Source: Blasia pusilla
Lineage: Eukaryota; Marchantiophyta; Marchantiopsida; Blasiales
DNA length: 64,000 bases
Direction of reading: 5' to 3'
NCBI GenBank assembly: GCA_050084515.1
Contig: CM114272.1
Location: forward strand, 41,602,001-41,666,000
This document shows positions 32,501 to 44,900 of the stretch, piece by piece. Every line of letters begins with the position of its first letter. Within the stretch, counting starts at the first letter, position 1. The notes beneath the pieces are model-generated. The model made no database searches, was not told the origin of the DNA, and worked only from the letters and a program-made list of their open reading frames with translations. Both the position numbers and the translations under genes were made by a program.

Positions 32501-33606
32501 TGAGCGAAAATGAAAACTAATCAAAACGAGTTGAGTCATGCATGACAGTGAGTAATTCATAGCATAAATGCGACGAAAAGACACGTCAAAATGATAAAAA
32601 ATGGTTGTGATTCTGTTTCGTGTTATTCACTGTTGATGGACTCGAAGATGGACGTAAGCATTGCAGTTTCTTTTCCAGTTCCCAGATCCGGACAATACAT
32701 TACACAAGTCACGCACTACATTTTAAGAGGTAGTAAAGTGAAGTTGCAGCAGTAGGGGCTTGAAACAAATCAAAATCCACTAAAGTTTTGTCCCAATAGT
32801 GCGAGATGGCAACAGACACGCCAAAGTTTAGGCGTTAGCAATTTGGAGCACACAAGAGACGGTGAATCTGTAGTTTAGTATGTCGCTGTACAGTCAATAT
32901 CGAAGGTCCTAAACGAGGGTCAGAATGATGCACAACCTGTGGCTAGCCCAAATAATCACATCCTAGCGCAACCCATCCCATTCCTGCTTTTGAACCAGAG
33001 TTTTGGGACAGCCGGTGCCTGGTAGACTGTACACAACTCAAACCAGTCTATCCCCCCATCAGTAAGTGGGACGTCATAAACCTAACTTAAAAGATCCGGT
33101 CGAAAATGGCAGGACAAGTAGGAAAGTTACACAGGACCGCTGAGGAGACAGTGGCGGATGAAATCTTGATCTTGATCACATTCTCAAAATTCGTCTCCAG
33201 GTATGTCAAGTCTACACTTGGAAAGTACAGACAGCTTCATCACAAAAGTACCTAAGGAGATAAGGATCCACAGCTTCCCTTGAAAATTAAGCCAGGGTCG
33301 GGTTTCAGTCGTTCGGACAGAGCATAGGCACAATGGCAACAGGCTCTATAGGACCGATGAAAGAGCCGATGACAACCTGGTAGCCTTGTGAAATCCTTAT
33401 GAACTAATCGTTGACGGGACAAAACTATGTGAAAAGGACCGGAGAGTCGGATCACAGGGCAGTGAAGCCATTACCTGATGCGTGTGTGAAAGGTTGGAAG
33501 TTGGGGCAGACTGACGATGATTTGTCAAGTGTGTAAATATACAATACAATTTCCATAACGTCCTAACCGTTGAGACAGTGATATGCGCGCCTTGCAGCTA
33601 GCTAAA
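29585..33606. other. STT3 3' UTR and intergenic region
   Basis: 29585 to about 30300 is probably the STT3 3' UTR. From 30300 to 33606 I find no convincing gene. Minus-strand frames at 30608-30838 and 31262-31525 are short and unsupported. Part of 33000-33606 may be the 3' UTR of the trihelix gene. Composition is moderate (about 45% GC by eye). Confidence 0.4.
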
Positions 33607-34890
33607 TCATTGCACACATTGTCCTCTTCCTAGTTCGCTCTGCTCCCTCGCCTGCAACCTATCTAAAATAAGTGCAATTGATGTCATCGACGCCTCCGAC
33701 CTTCTATGGTCAATTTCGAGCTCTTTTTGCTTGAGCTGTAGGGCCATGCGCTCGTTCTCGAGCTTCATCCTCTCGTTCTCCAGTCTTAGTCTCTCTATCT
33801 CTCGATCCTTTTTGCAGCTAAACTTTTGCCACTTGAACCGCTGCTTCTCCAGGTTGAAGGCCTCTGCTTGGAGGCCTACTTTCTGCTCCTCCAATTGCAT
33901 GGTCCGATTCCTTATCCATTGCTGGTGTTCACGAGATGCCTTAGTGCTTTCCTGCAAGACTCCCATCAAGTCTGTATTTACAATCTCCACCCCGTTCAAA
34001 TCTTTCCCGTAGTCGTGCAAGCCCGACGCGGCCATACCCAATTCCACCTCCTCTAACTTCTTTGACAATTTTCTCCTCTTCCCGTAAGGATCAGCCAACT
34101 CTCCAATTGCGTCCCCGTCTTCTTCCACGCCGTCAGCAATGTCATACTCATCATCCACGTCGTCTTCGTCGTCATCCTCATCATCATCCTCGTCCATCTC
34201 ATCTTTCATGTGCCTACCCGCTTCCATAAGTTCCCTACCCTGAAGCATGACAGCTTGAAGCGAAGGCTGGAATTCCAGATCAGCAGAAAGGGCAGCCTTG
34301 TTCCCGCTGTGGTAGAACGCCATTTCTTTATAAAACAGGTGCTTAGAGCTGAGAATTTTTTTTACATCCTCCTTGGCCTTCGGAAGGAGGTTGCTCATCG
34401 CATCCAACGCGTTCGGATTTTCAACGACATTGCAGGCCATATTCTTGCCAAGAATGTCGTTCAACCTCTTATGTCTCTTATTTAGGTCATTGAACTTGTC
34501 CTCACATTGCTGCGGCGAGACATAGCAACCTTTCTCCATCATAACTTTCGACACAGATTTCCACTTTCCCTTTTTCTGCAGTATTCCCGACTTTCGCTTA
34601 TTACCATCTGCGCTGCCATCTAAACTACTATCCTCTCCCACGAACAGCACCACCCCTATGAGCAGCTTCACCATCGAATCTGTCCACTTCATCCGCTGCC
34701 ACGGCGAACTCTTCTTGTTTCTACCTGCACCATGGTGCCCTCCCTCTCTTCCTTCGCCTTCAAAACTCGGCTCCTCCTCATCGCTCCCCGCTCCCTTCAC
34801 CTTTCCCACCACCTCCAAACTCAAAATCTCCCCCCCTTCCGATTCACAGCCCGCTACTCTCCCTCCTCCTTCCTTCCCGTCCACTTCCAT
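33607..34890 (-). CDS. Trihelix (Myb/SANT-like) transcription factor, 427 residues, single exon
   Basis: The trihelix DNA-binding domain spans about residues 63-146: SPWQRMKWTDSMVKLLIGVV, then KKGKWKSVSKVM and SPQQCEDKFNDLNKRHKRLND, with the regularly placed Trp and hydrophobic residues of the family. A conserved block follows (VVENPNALDAMSNLLPKAKE, SSKHLFYKEMAFYH), as in the Arabidopsis trihelix group that includes HRA1 and At1g21200. Residues 230-261 are an almost pure Asp/Glu run. KRRKLSKK at 271-278 is a likely nuclear signal. A long coiled coil occupies about 328-415 (LRLENERMKLENERMALQL). It should act in the nucleus as a DNA-binding regulator, perhaps as a dimer. Start chosen at the first ATG; the frame is intact. 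The target genes are unknown. Confidence 0.85.
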   Translation of the reverse strand: MEVDGKEGGGRVAGCESEGGEILSLEVVGKVKGAGSDEEEPSFEGEGREGGHHGAGRNKKSSPWQRMKWTDSMVKLLIGVVLFVGEDSSLDGSADGNKRKSGILQKKGKWKSVSKVMMEKGCYVSPQQCEDKFNDLNKRHKRLNDILGKNMACNVVENPNALDAMSNLLPKAKEDVKKILSSKHLFYKEMAFYHSGNKAALSADLEFQPSLQAVMLQGRELMEAGRHMKDEMDEDDDEDDDEDDVDDEYDIADGVEEDGDAIGELADPYGKRRKLSKKLEEVELGMAASGLHDYGKDLNGVEIVNTDLMGVLQESTKASREHQQWIRNRTMQLEEQKVGLQAEAFNLEKQRFKWQKFSCKKDREIERLRLENERMKLENERMALQLKQKELEIDHRRSEASMTSIALILDRLQAREQSELGRGQCVQ

Positions 34891-35300
34891 CCTCCTCTCC
34901 TCTTCCCCTCTCCCTTCCCGTCGTCATACGCCTCAATCTCCTCCTCCTCTTCCTCCTTCCTGCTCCTCTCAGCGCATCCTCATCGATTCTCCTCTCCGTT
35001 TTCCTCTCGTCTTCCCGCAATTTCTTCCTCTTCTCTTCCTCCCGATCCTACACCTTCCTCTCTTTCCACCACCCCTTCCGTTCGTCTCCTCCTCTTCCTT
35101 CTCACCATCTCCTCTTCTTCTCCCTCTCCCTCTCCCTCTCCCCTCTCTGTCCGCACCCCAAGCAGAGCCAAGCTCTGCAGACGCTTCCGCCTTCTGTCCG
35201 CCCCTGCTCTCAGAGAGCCTCAGACGACAGAGCATGCTGCTTGGGGCCAAAGCCTATTTCTCGCTCGCTCTGTCCGTCTTCTCTCACCGGACAGACACAC
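34891..35300 (-). promoter_or_regulatory. Purine-rich leader/promoter of the trihelix gene
   Basis: On the minus strand this is a long GA-rich stretch (GAGGAGGAAGAGGA type). GA-rich 5' leaders are common in plants. Long open frames on both strands here are composition artefacts. Confidence 0.45.
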
Positions 35301-37367
35301 AGACGCCTCTTCCTCTGCTCCAGCCTCTCCTCCTCGACATAGCTGCTCGATTATAGAACATCGTCGTACGAGAGCACGCGCTAGCGGACAAAATACCCGC
35401 GCTCATCCACCCACTCCTGTACCGTACCAGCATCCGACGCTCCGCTCGATATAAGAACGACCGCCCGCCGAAGTCTTGCCTCCCCCTGCTACAAGAACGC
35501 GTGCTCCTTTCTTTTCAAGCTCCCCCGATCGCTCCCCGACCTCACTCTCTTACTCGTACGCTCCGTCCCAAAGAACGAGGTCGTACTTATGGAAAGAGCC
35601 AAAAGTAGAAGTGCCTCGCTATGTCATAGACTCATATTAAGCACTTGGGAATCCTCTACGGTTCTTTGTCTTCGAAAGAGCAGAGCGATGATTAATGACA
35701 TGCGACCAAAAATGATTCTCGTCGCTTTTCACGGCGAAAACATCGAAAGGGTTGGTAGATAGGGGCGCAGCATTGGACTTGGGAAAAGACTTTTCTATTT
35801 GTTTTATTTTAAATTGGAGATTCTCGTCGTGCATGGAAAGATCGAGAGCGTACAACGTGGAAACGTACTGACCACCACCACAACTCCAATTGGAGTTGGG
35901 TCTTTCGCGAGTAAATGTGCGAAAATGTACATTAAAATAATGGAGACAAAGCGGAGAGGCTTCCATAAAGAGGGGGAAGGAGGATGAGAATGGTCAAAGA
36001 AAACATTCGCTTACGTTGTCCCTAAAAGTGACCAACATATGGCACTTCCACGCCTTATTTCTACTCACTACCGAAAATAAAAAATTAAACGAAAAGATTA
36101 TTATCAAGAGGTGCCCTGAGATTCTTCCCCATCACGGAGGAACGGAGATTCCATCAAAGAAAAAGTGTTGAAAAAGATCTAAAATTAGAAAAGTTGGGAA
36201 AAATCTCCGAAAAAGTAACACTAATTTTAGTGAAAAACTACAAATTAAAAATGAAACGAAATAACTTTTAGAAAATCACTCGAACGTGTTTGTAAGAAAT
36301 AGAAAGGTTTTCTAAATCAAAAAATTTAGAATGTATTTAAGTTACTAAAATAGAATTGAATCTATTCATAGTGGAAAAGATGTAGGTATATCTACACTGT
36401 AGTACGAGTGCTTTGTTTTTCAACTCCTCACGAGCATAAGTGTCATAACAAGCCTAGAGAAAATTTTCATAAATTATACCAATATGAAATAGTCTCTTAA
36501 AATGATGTTTAAGTTTATTTTAATTATTGTGCTTCCGCTGGACATCTTGCCAGTATCTTATACCGAAACGTTTCACTAGTGAGCACTTCTTGGGTAGGAG
36601 ATCTCGGATCTTCAATACAAGTTTACTAGTAAGTACCCAGATGATTGGAAAATAGCCCTCGTAATTGATCTCAAATCATAGAGACAACGAACTTCAATAA
36701 AAGCACTTGATGGAAAAGACATAGGAGATACAAAAGAGGGGGGCATAGAGATCCAAAAACCCGCAGGCCATAGCCGGCCTTGAAAAGAGAGAAGGGCCTT
36801 CCCAAATCTACCCCCACATACTCCAAACCAACCCCTAACTTGAGTTACTTGATTGACCTTATAATTATCGACGACACAAGTTAATATGTAGGTGGCTACA
36901 AATGCCATATATCGTGATGAGAAGAGTTTGAAAATGGAAGGAGCAATGTCCAATAATAATATAGATATAGAATTTTTTGAACTTCTAAATAATGATTAAT
37001 AGCAAATTTCTCATCTCAAAGTAACTTGTTTCTCATTTTCCTTTCAATTTTTATACAAGGCGTGGATTATTCCCATGGCCTTTCAAGAAAAAACATCCAT
37101 CTTATGTTGTATTTTAAAAGAAAATTTATTCTATCTTCAATGTAAATCTAGACATGGATTGGGTACATAGGGTTTAGGTTATTTTCAGCATACCATATGA
37201 GAATAATTATTTATCATAGAATGTATTTACTTGAATAATACTTAAATTTAATAAATTTATTCTTAATAAAATGAAATAAACGAAAAGAGAGAGAAATTGT
37301 AAGACCTAAAGGCTAAAATTTTTATCTATTTTTCCTCTTTTTTTTGGTATAAAGGAAGTTACTTTTT
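35301..37367. other. Intergenic, increasingly AT-rich
   Basis: A 109-residue minus frame at 35637-35966 has no recognisable domain and I do not call it. 36000 onward is AT-rich. Nothing else is supported. Confidence 0.4.
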
Positions 37368-37624
37368 AATGACTTTCTTTTGCATTATTTCGTGCTAGAA
37401 CAACTTATTTAATCATATAATATATGGCTGCACTTTTTATTTTCTTTGGAGTCCAACTTGGTGATTTGATACTTTGTTCTTAGATGATTTCAAAATCTTG
37501 TAAAAGAATTTTATGTGGAGTGATTTTACTTGTGTAAAATAACTCCATATAAAATATGATTAAATCATTTTATATATGATTAAATAAGTTGTTCTAGCAC
37601 GAAATAATGCAAAAGAAAGTCATT
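37368..37624. mobile_element. Foldback element with 52-bp perfect terminal inverted repeats
   Basis: 37368-37419 and 37573-37624 are perfect reverse complements by eye over 52 bp, starting AATGACTTTCTTTTGCATTA. Inside, 37509-37556 holds a second inverted pair around TTTTACTTGTGTAAAA. The total is 257 bp. It has no ORF. This fits a MITE or foldback element; a transcript would form a long hairpin. Confidence 0.8.
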
Positions 37625-38923
37625 TATTAGTTTATTATTGGGTCTATAGAAAACCAATGCGAAATCCTCCCTTTCTTCATGAAAAAAAAAAGAGTAAAAT
37701 TTTTGGGGAGCATTAAATGATTCCTTCGATTTGTCTATATAGGGAGACTAGTTTTGAATAACGCTTTAAACACCTATAATTCGGCGGCACAAAATTCAAT
37801 TGGGAAATTGTCGAATCACTAATATGATAGTGTGATAAAAAAAAAGGATTGTTGGAATAGTAGAGTTTTAAGTAAATTCAAAGTTATAAGAATGTTGAAT
37901 TTCAAGAATCTAAGGCCAAAGGAGTACGTTGCATAGTAAGAATGTAATGCCATAAATACTTGTTGAAACTAAATTAAAAGAATTCACTCTACATTTGGCA
38001 CATGGTTTGTTTAATGGGAAGTTTATGTAGAACTCGATTCATGCTACTTGGATATCCATTCATACAACAAATGCTTATGATGTCTATGTTTTCGGATAGG
38101 AAAGTTTAAGCTATTCAAACTTTTTGCAATACTAGAGAATGACTTCCAACAAATATATGACAAATTGTGAGAATATTTATTTTGTAATTACTAGAAATCA
38201 TGAACCCAAAAATATATGTGATGTCAAAGGGAGGACTAGTGTATTTTTTTTGGATAGGAATAAATATAAATAGCTTAAATGGAACACAAGATGCATTTCG
38301 ACATGCAATTTCATAATGTAACTATACAAAAAACATGTTTGATGAAATTAAAATTAGATTGATATAAAGAGATTTTAGTAAATAGGGGAATTTTCTTTGA
38401 GATAGATTAAAGAAACAAGGATTACAGTATATTCAAAAGAAATTATTAACTAACTTAAAGGTGGAAAAAGCTATAGTAGATGGGAAGAGAATGCTTGTAA
38501 TTTCTTGCAAATCTTTATGTCGTTAGTAAATCAGAGCTATGTTGTAAATGAAGCACTGGATGCTAAGGGTTAATAATTATTTTTGCTAAGAGACTTGATT
38601 ATTATTGAATATAAGTGGATTTTTTTAATAGGATAAGGAAGTGAAACTCTTTAAGAGTTTGAAGGATAAATAAAAACTACAAGACAACCATGTGGCAAAG
38701 ATTGCATCCAAGAAAATTTAGTGCCCCTAGACTTGAGTCCGCCACATGGGAGGATAAGTCTATTTTAGTTATTTAAATTCATGAGAAGGATGGAAAATTC
38801 CATGAGGGTAGGAAAGGAAAGTCTATGAAGATATCTTTTCATATCATTGCTATGGAGACGCTCATCTATTTTTGTGTGACCATGGGTAATCACCTAGCAA
38901 AAGTTACCTCCAAAATGTAGAAA
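37625..38923. other. AT-rich non-coding DNA
   Basis: No supported feature. Scattered A and T runs. Confidence 0.5.
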
Positions 38924-39431
38924 TTTTTATCTTGCATAAGTACCCAAAAATATTAACTCTACAATAACTATATGAGATTAGGGTGATTATACTTATTTCC
39001 ATTCTTTATTACCAATGCTAGAGGGCAGAAAAAAAATCTCATAGAAACCAGCAAAGAAGGTTGTCAATATCCATACCAATATAACTACTTAAATTTCAAA
39101 TATTTGAGGAAGTCGATGTCTGAAAGTTTAAAAATCTGAAATGAACAATTGATGAAGAGTTGCTTGACATTACCTAATATGGCCAAAAAAAATTTTTTTT
39201 CAAGAATAAGAATTGATAGAGGTAGTGAAAATCAACAAAAATTTGATCCATAATAATCCACTTACACTGTAACTTCATAGCTATAATGCATAAGTATGGA
39301 AATTAATATAATATGAATAAGAGAGTTGAAATAAAAGGTTTGGTAATCTAGAATGGAAATAATTATAATCACCCTAATCTCATATAGTTATTGTAGAGTT
39401 AATATTTTAAGGTACTTATGCAAGATAAAAA
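38924..39431. mobile_element. Foldback element, about 500 bp, with about 80-bp inverted arms
   Basis: The left arm 38924-39005 (TTTTTATCTTGCATAAGTAC start) is the near-perfect reverse complement of 39352-39431. Only a few mismatches are seen, for instance CCAAAA against TTAAAA. Weaker pairing continues inward (TTATTACCAA against TTGGTAATCTA). There is no ORF in the loop. It is similar in kind to the 37368 foldback but shares no obvious sequence with it. Confidence 0.75.
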
Positions 39432-42400
39432 AAGCTAAGGTAGATTTTAAGGAAAAAAATCTCTTTAAAATAGTAACAATTCAACTGTGAACGAAAATCA
39501 TATATATGAATGAAAAGTTAGAGATATGAGAAAATACTTATCAATAAGTCTTTGAATTTTATCGAGGAAAAAATCTAGCTTTGCGTTAGTAAAATTTTAA
39601 TTTTGTGAGTGAGAATGAATAACAAAGGGTTCTCGTCATATGAGACCTTGAATATATAATGTGTAAATTTTTGAAATTTCTCCCAATAATGAGAATTGGA
39701 CTAAATGCCAAATCACATTCAATCAAAAAATCCCCAACCCTTCCATAAGTGATTCGAAAAATAAAGACAATATGTGAATAATTGAAACTTCTTTCTAATG
39801 ACAAAGGTTGATCTTTAAGTGCAAGAGATTATTAAGATAATGTGTGTAATGCAAATTTTCATATACTCAATTCTCTACTTTAGTTGCCACAATGCCACTC
39901 TATGCTATTTTTTTTCATCTTTGGAATATACCTTGAACTTTCTTCACGAACCCTTCATAATATTAACCTTGTTAGGCTTTTTACATAACATCATAGTAAA
40001 ATTCGTAAGAAAAAGCAAACTTTTGGGAATCTTCGTGAAGAGGAAAAAAAAACTCTTATAATTTTTCTTGGATTATTTTTGATTATTCTCATTAAAATAT
40101 TTATCCAAAATTTCAGATGGTAAAGATTAGTTCTTTCATTAATATAGGATCCGTAGTGATAGATATACTAACTAATATATTTAAAAAAATTTATTATTAT
40201 CAATTTTCCTTGTATTTTATGTAAAACTAGAATTATGTGATGGTATCTACCTCCATTTTCTAGTTGCAAAATCTCATAAAGGACATAAACTTACAATTGA
40301 GAATGACAGAATGAGATTGCTGGATCAAATCAAATTTATGGATTTAAAATTTTTCAAAATTAATTTCTATCCGCGGAATTATTTTGTATAGCATGAAATC
40401 TGTTGTTATAAATTTAAGGGTACAATGGGACTAAGGAAAAGAGCGGTGTTTCAAGATAGTGCAGTATGCCAACGTTGTTAGGAAAAAAACTAGTCGGTGT
40501 ATGTGCGGAGCATGGGTAAATAACTTTCAAACCCAAGGAAAACGAAAAAGAACTCCCTTGGACACGTGTCGTAAGGGGAAGGAGTTAAAAAGTTGACGTG
40601 TCGTAACGGGAGGATAGGGTTCTCAAACCCCATCCTCTTTTAATAATATAAATTGAACAATTAAAAGACCATAATATTGTTATGATACTAAAATTTAGGG
40701 TAGCATTATAAATATCATATGATATGCCTTGACAGTAGTGAATTTCCATCCTTTCCTTCTATTGGCCATATAATTATTTTTACTTAACTCACTTTTGAAC
40801 TTAGATGTCCCTTTATTCTACTTTATGTGCCTACCATGTATTTTGTGGATGCACATTTACACATCCACACACACAAATTAAAAATAAGAAGAAGTACCCT
40901 CCTACAAAAAAATGAATTGATTTGCTATCATTCAACTAAGATGTTAAAGATATCATATCCTATGTTAGGACATTTGGTGAGGTAAAAAAAAAGGTATCTT
41001 ATTGAATATTAATCACACAAATATTAGCTAGATGTACACTCTTGAGGAGTAAATGAGTTTGGTGAATAGATCCTATTTGCTTTGGGGATTCAGACCAAAG
41101 TACCTTGTAAGGCTTGGTTTTGGTTATATTTTGGTTATATTTGGCCGAGTCTTTTAGTTTGAATCTTTTACAAATTAGCCTTTAACCCAAAGGAACAAGT
41201 CTAAGATTTAAATGCTCATGCCTTACATATGTGTCCATGTCATCATTGAAGATATTTTGGGAGAATATTATTGGGGGCAAAGAGGAGGGGGAGGGAGTTT
41301 TACTGGTTATCTCCTTAAATTTAAATGAAATATACTAGATACCAAACATAATAAATACATCCATATTATATGTATATGTTCATGTAGATCTAGGTTCTAC
41401 AACAAAGCTTGGGTTTGAAGTGATTGAATGTTCCACTAATAGATCGTAAGATGGATTTTCGACTAGAGTATTTCTTAACGTGATTATGAAGCCTTAAGTA
41501 TACATAATTATGAAATGGTTTTCTCCATATTTTAATATGGTTTTCAATCTTATGTGATTTTTAATGTAAAAAATAGCATATATTGTATAGTGAAGATTAT
41601 AAATATGACCTTAAATTTTTTTAATAATAATATGTTGAAGATAAGATCCTTTACCTATCATATTCTATCTTTAAATTTTTTCCTCATGTGCATAGAACCA
41701 AAATCTTTCTTATCCCATCATCGAGAACATAAAAAGACAGAAAGAAAAAATATGAAGAAATGAAGGTGGGAAAATCTATCAAGAGTATGAAATGAATGAT
41801 TCATAGAGCCAAAAGGAGTGGAATAGGTATAAAGATATATGTTGTACAAATTCACTATAGTTTTAAATAGAAGTAGACACCCTTTGCAAACAAACTTGCT
41901 AAGTTGTATATTCCAATTTATGTCTTTTCATAAAGAAAATTTTTGTCTATTCCAATTAAGGAAAGAATTAGAATTTTAATCCCATAACTAGCCTACACTA
42001 CAAATAGAATGCACAATAAATTGTCCTTATATCTTTACTTTTTCATCTTGCTTATGCATGTCCATCCATAATATTATCATTTGTCCAATTTTCCATCATT
42101 CATTGTAATTTGAAATTGATTTGTGATGATGTTGTCCCAAATTTCCTCAAGAGGGCTCTACTTGCTTGTTATAAATTTTTTTTCATATGAAAACTTCCAT
42201 CCTAATTTATCTATAGTTCTGAATTTTTATTTTTTTTGAATTTTTAGTAAAGTAACATAAACTTTTTTTAAAATTTTTAAAATTTATTTTTTTTTAAATT
42301 TTAAATTAATTTTTAAGAAAATAAATCATCCACTATGTATGTTGGTTAATTATGATGTTAAGTTTTAACATTAAATTTTCATACTATTTATATTCATTAT

Positions 42401-44349
42401 TGAAAAAAAATAGATGGATTCTTAATAGCATAAATTGTATTACTTAAGAGAATTTCAAATATACTATTAAAAAAAGGATAACGGTTATGAAAAGAGACTC
42501 TAATTAGTACTTATTATCCAGACTAGATGTATTCAAATATATTATTTTTCTTGGCGAGATTAATTTATTTTAATATTTAGGGTTTAGTAATAAAAGTATG
42601 GTTTCATACTTCGTGTTAGGTACTTATACTAATAATTTTAATTTAACTATTAGGAAAAAGGATCTGATCTATATTTAAAAATTGTGTAAATCTTGTTGAT
42701 GTTTAAAAGAGAAAAAAATCATCATCTATTTAAGTGAATTGGACCATTCAAATTTGCACAATCTAATATCTTTAATTATCACAAATATCAATAAGAAATG
42801 AGACTATAATAAGTTAGGTGTACTTGCTTTTTTAACTTGTGTTTTGTTCCATATAGTAATCCCTAATTTGTAGTTTTTGAAAACCTATTTATGAACTTAC
42901 ACATAATTTGTAGGTTCTTTCTCAATGTAATATCCAATAGGGATATTTCCTATATATCTTAATTTTTACCTTTTTTAACTTGATACTAAAGATTTCCAGC
43001 CTTAGTGAAGAAAAGGGTTGATTCTAAACAAGAAAACATAAACTTAAGTGCATATTCTAGGTTTGAGTCGGTCTCACTTATCATAGTCTCTCGTGCTTAT
43101 CAATATTTTTGTTAATGAGATAAACTAAGAAAAGAAAAAAATCACAAATTTATTGTTAGTTATTCTTTAATAGAATGTTCTTATGATATAATTTGTAAAT
43201 TTTATGCATGTATCATAATTGAAATTATGATTTTCATATTGGATTTTATGGATACTTCATAATATATTAACGCATATGAGTTCCATAGCTGTAATTATTT
43301 TATTGAAAAAAGTAAAAGAGACAAGTATTAATAAGGACATATGAAGATGCACATCAATATAGCCTCCTCCTTGAGCATATTTGCCACTACATCTTTACCT
43401 AAGACCATCTACATCGTAATCTTTGGCTTGCTTGGCTTTACCTGATGCTTTGGCTTGCTTTGACACTCTCTTCTAGTGTAGCTCAAGATGCAAGATGAAG
43501 CACCCCCTTGGGCAAGGTTCAACCCAAAAAATAAAGCTAATTTTTTTGCAATCATATTTTTGAAATTTTAGGAATTTCTTTTTGAAAATTTGGGTGTTTG
43601 AAAATTTTTGGGGTGCTTGAAAATTTGGGTGCTTGATAGCGTGGGAGTTCATTGCACTAGCTCTCTATAGCCTCTTTGAGCTCTAGAATCTAGATACCAC
43701 AATCCTCTTTGTGGTGCATATTGTTGCATTTGAGACATATGGACTTATAATGGTGGTACTCTTGCTTGACTCAAAACCACTAGGGTCTCCTTTACAAAAT
43801 TAAGATCTATGAAGATCATGTTGGATTCTCAACATCCACGTCTCTTACCACCATTAATATGATCGTCCCCCTCATATGAAGAGAAGCCTAGATGGTTTTG
43901 ACTCACACGTTGAAGGAGTCATAGTAATATGACGTAGGTAATTTATGGAGTAGCGTTACTAGAATTATCTAACCCTATATTGCATCAGGATGTGGGGCAC
44001 CCCGATGCGTTGCGGGGGTCCGGAGACGTAGCCCCTCGTATGCCAAGACGAGACGGGTGCAAAATTTTTCTCTAAGTAGAAATGAAGAAAACTAGGTTAA
44101 AAACCCCAGTTTCCCCAGTAGTCAGATAGTTGGGAGCCATAGCAATAGCACATTGTTATATGTGGAGTTATATCATGTTCAGGTTCCATCAAAGCTCTTC
44201 CGTGAGTGCACGGATGGACTAGACTACTTTGTATCTCCAAGATTTGTTACATGTTTTAGTGATTTTGTCACATTTTTCTTTCTCCCAAATCAACCATGAT
44301 CAATGAAGATGAGGTTAGAAGCTACAAGATTGAATCTCTTGCATCCTCC
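39432..44349. other. AT-rich gene desert
   Basis: No intact gene. Points of note: GACACGTGTC (G-box palindrome) at 40561-40570 with a partial repeat ACGTGTCGTAA near 40596; TTTTTAAATTT-rich low complexity at 42200-42310; short repeats of GAAAATTTGGGTGCTTG at 43578-43640; and a GC-rich island at about 43985-44060 (GGGGGTCCGGAGACGTAGCCCC) that looks like LTR debris. Confidence 0.45.
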
Positions 44350-44900
44350 ACATATCACAATCCACTATCATGTACCATGCTTGGATCACTTAGGACTTGG
44401 TCAATCCCAATATGACACTAATCATGTTCTTTAAGCAAGTATAAACCTCACAAAGGCTTTCTTCTATGTTTCAATGGAAATCATGGATACTCCATGGAAC
44501 TTACCAATCCATACTACTTCATAATCCCATTTCTAACTCAACAAAAGACCTCACAATGGGATTAAACCTTTAGTGCCTTCATGTACTAGTTACTAAAACT
44601 CCATTGGATGGACCCCACCTCCATGTGTTCCCTTAACATTTGAGAAAGTGGCCTCTCTTAACTCATCCTTTGCCATCTGATTGGTTAGTGACATATGGTG
44701 GAGTTTATAATAACATCTCCATGCCTTCATATCTATATCATTTATGCTAGAGAACTTGTGTAAATCATTCATTAGAGGATCCCTGATGGGCTAGACTATC
44801 CCTTTTCATGCTAGAAAAGGGTTGAACTCATAGGAGTTCCGTATGTGATGTGAGTCACACTAGCTAGGTCTTAAACTCTATGATAAGTTAAGGGAGTTTA
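44350..44900 (-). pseudogene. Highly decayed gag fossil of the same gypsy family as copy D
   Basis: On the minus strand, frame-switching reads give YEFNPF, then MKAWRCYYKLHHMSLT, FNPIVRSFVEL, SIHDFH, ESLCEVYTCLKNMISV and VIQAWYMIV. They align in order with copy D gag: KEFNPFTAW, YYDLHYVSWTE, FNPVVEFFAEL, SIHNFQ, ESLREAYTRLRRLINV and IRSWYAIF. DNA similarity is also visible, for example GGGTTGAACTCATAGGAGTTCC here and GGGTTGAACTCTTTAGAGTTCG at 15221. Many stops are present. It is embedded in AT-rich DNA and shows mostly G/C-to-A/T change. Confidence 0.65.

Noticed and set aside
34658-35454. Two plus-strand Pro/Ser-rich frames of more than 230 residues
   Set aside because: They are antisense to the trihelix gene start and its GA-rich leader; low-complexity reading of CT-rich DNA.
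35637-35966. 109-residue minus-strand frame
   Set aside because: No recognisable domain, promoter or conserved feature.
43985-44060. GC-rich island as a possible promoter or CpG island
   Set aside because: Words such as GGGGGTCCGGAGACGTAGCCCC look like LTR debris and no gene follows.
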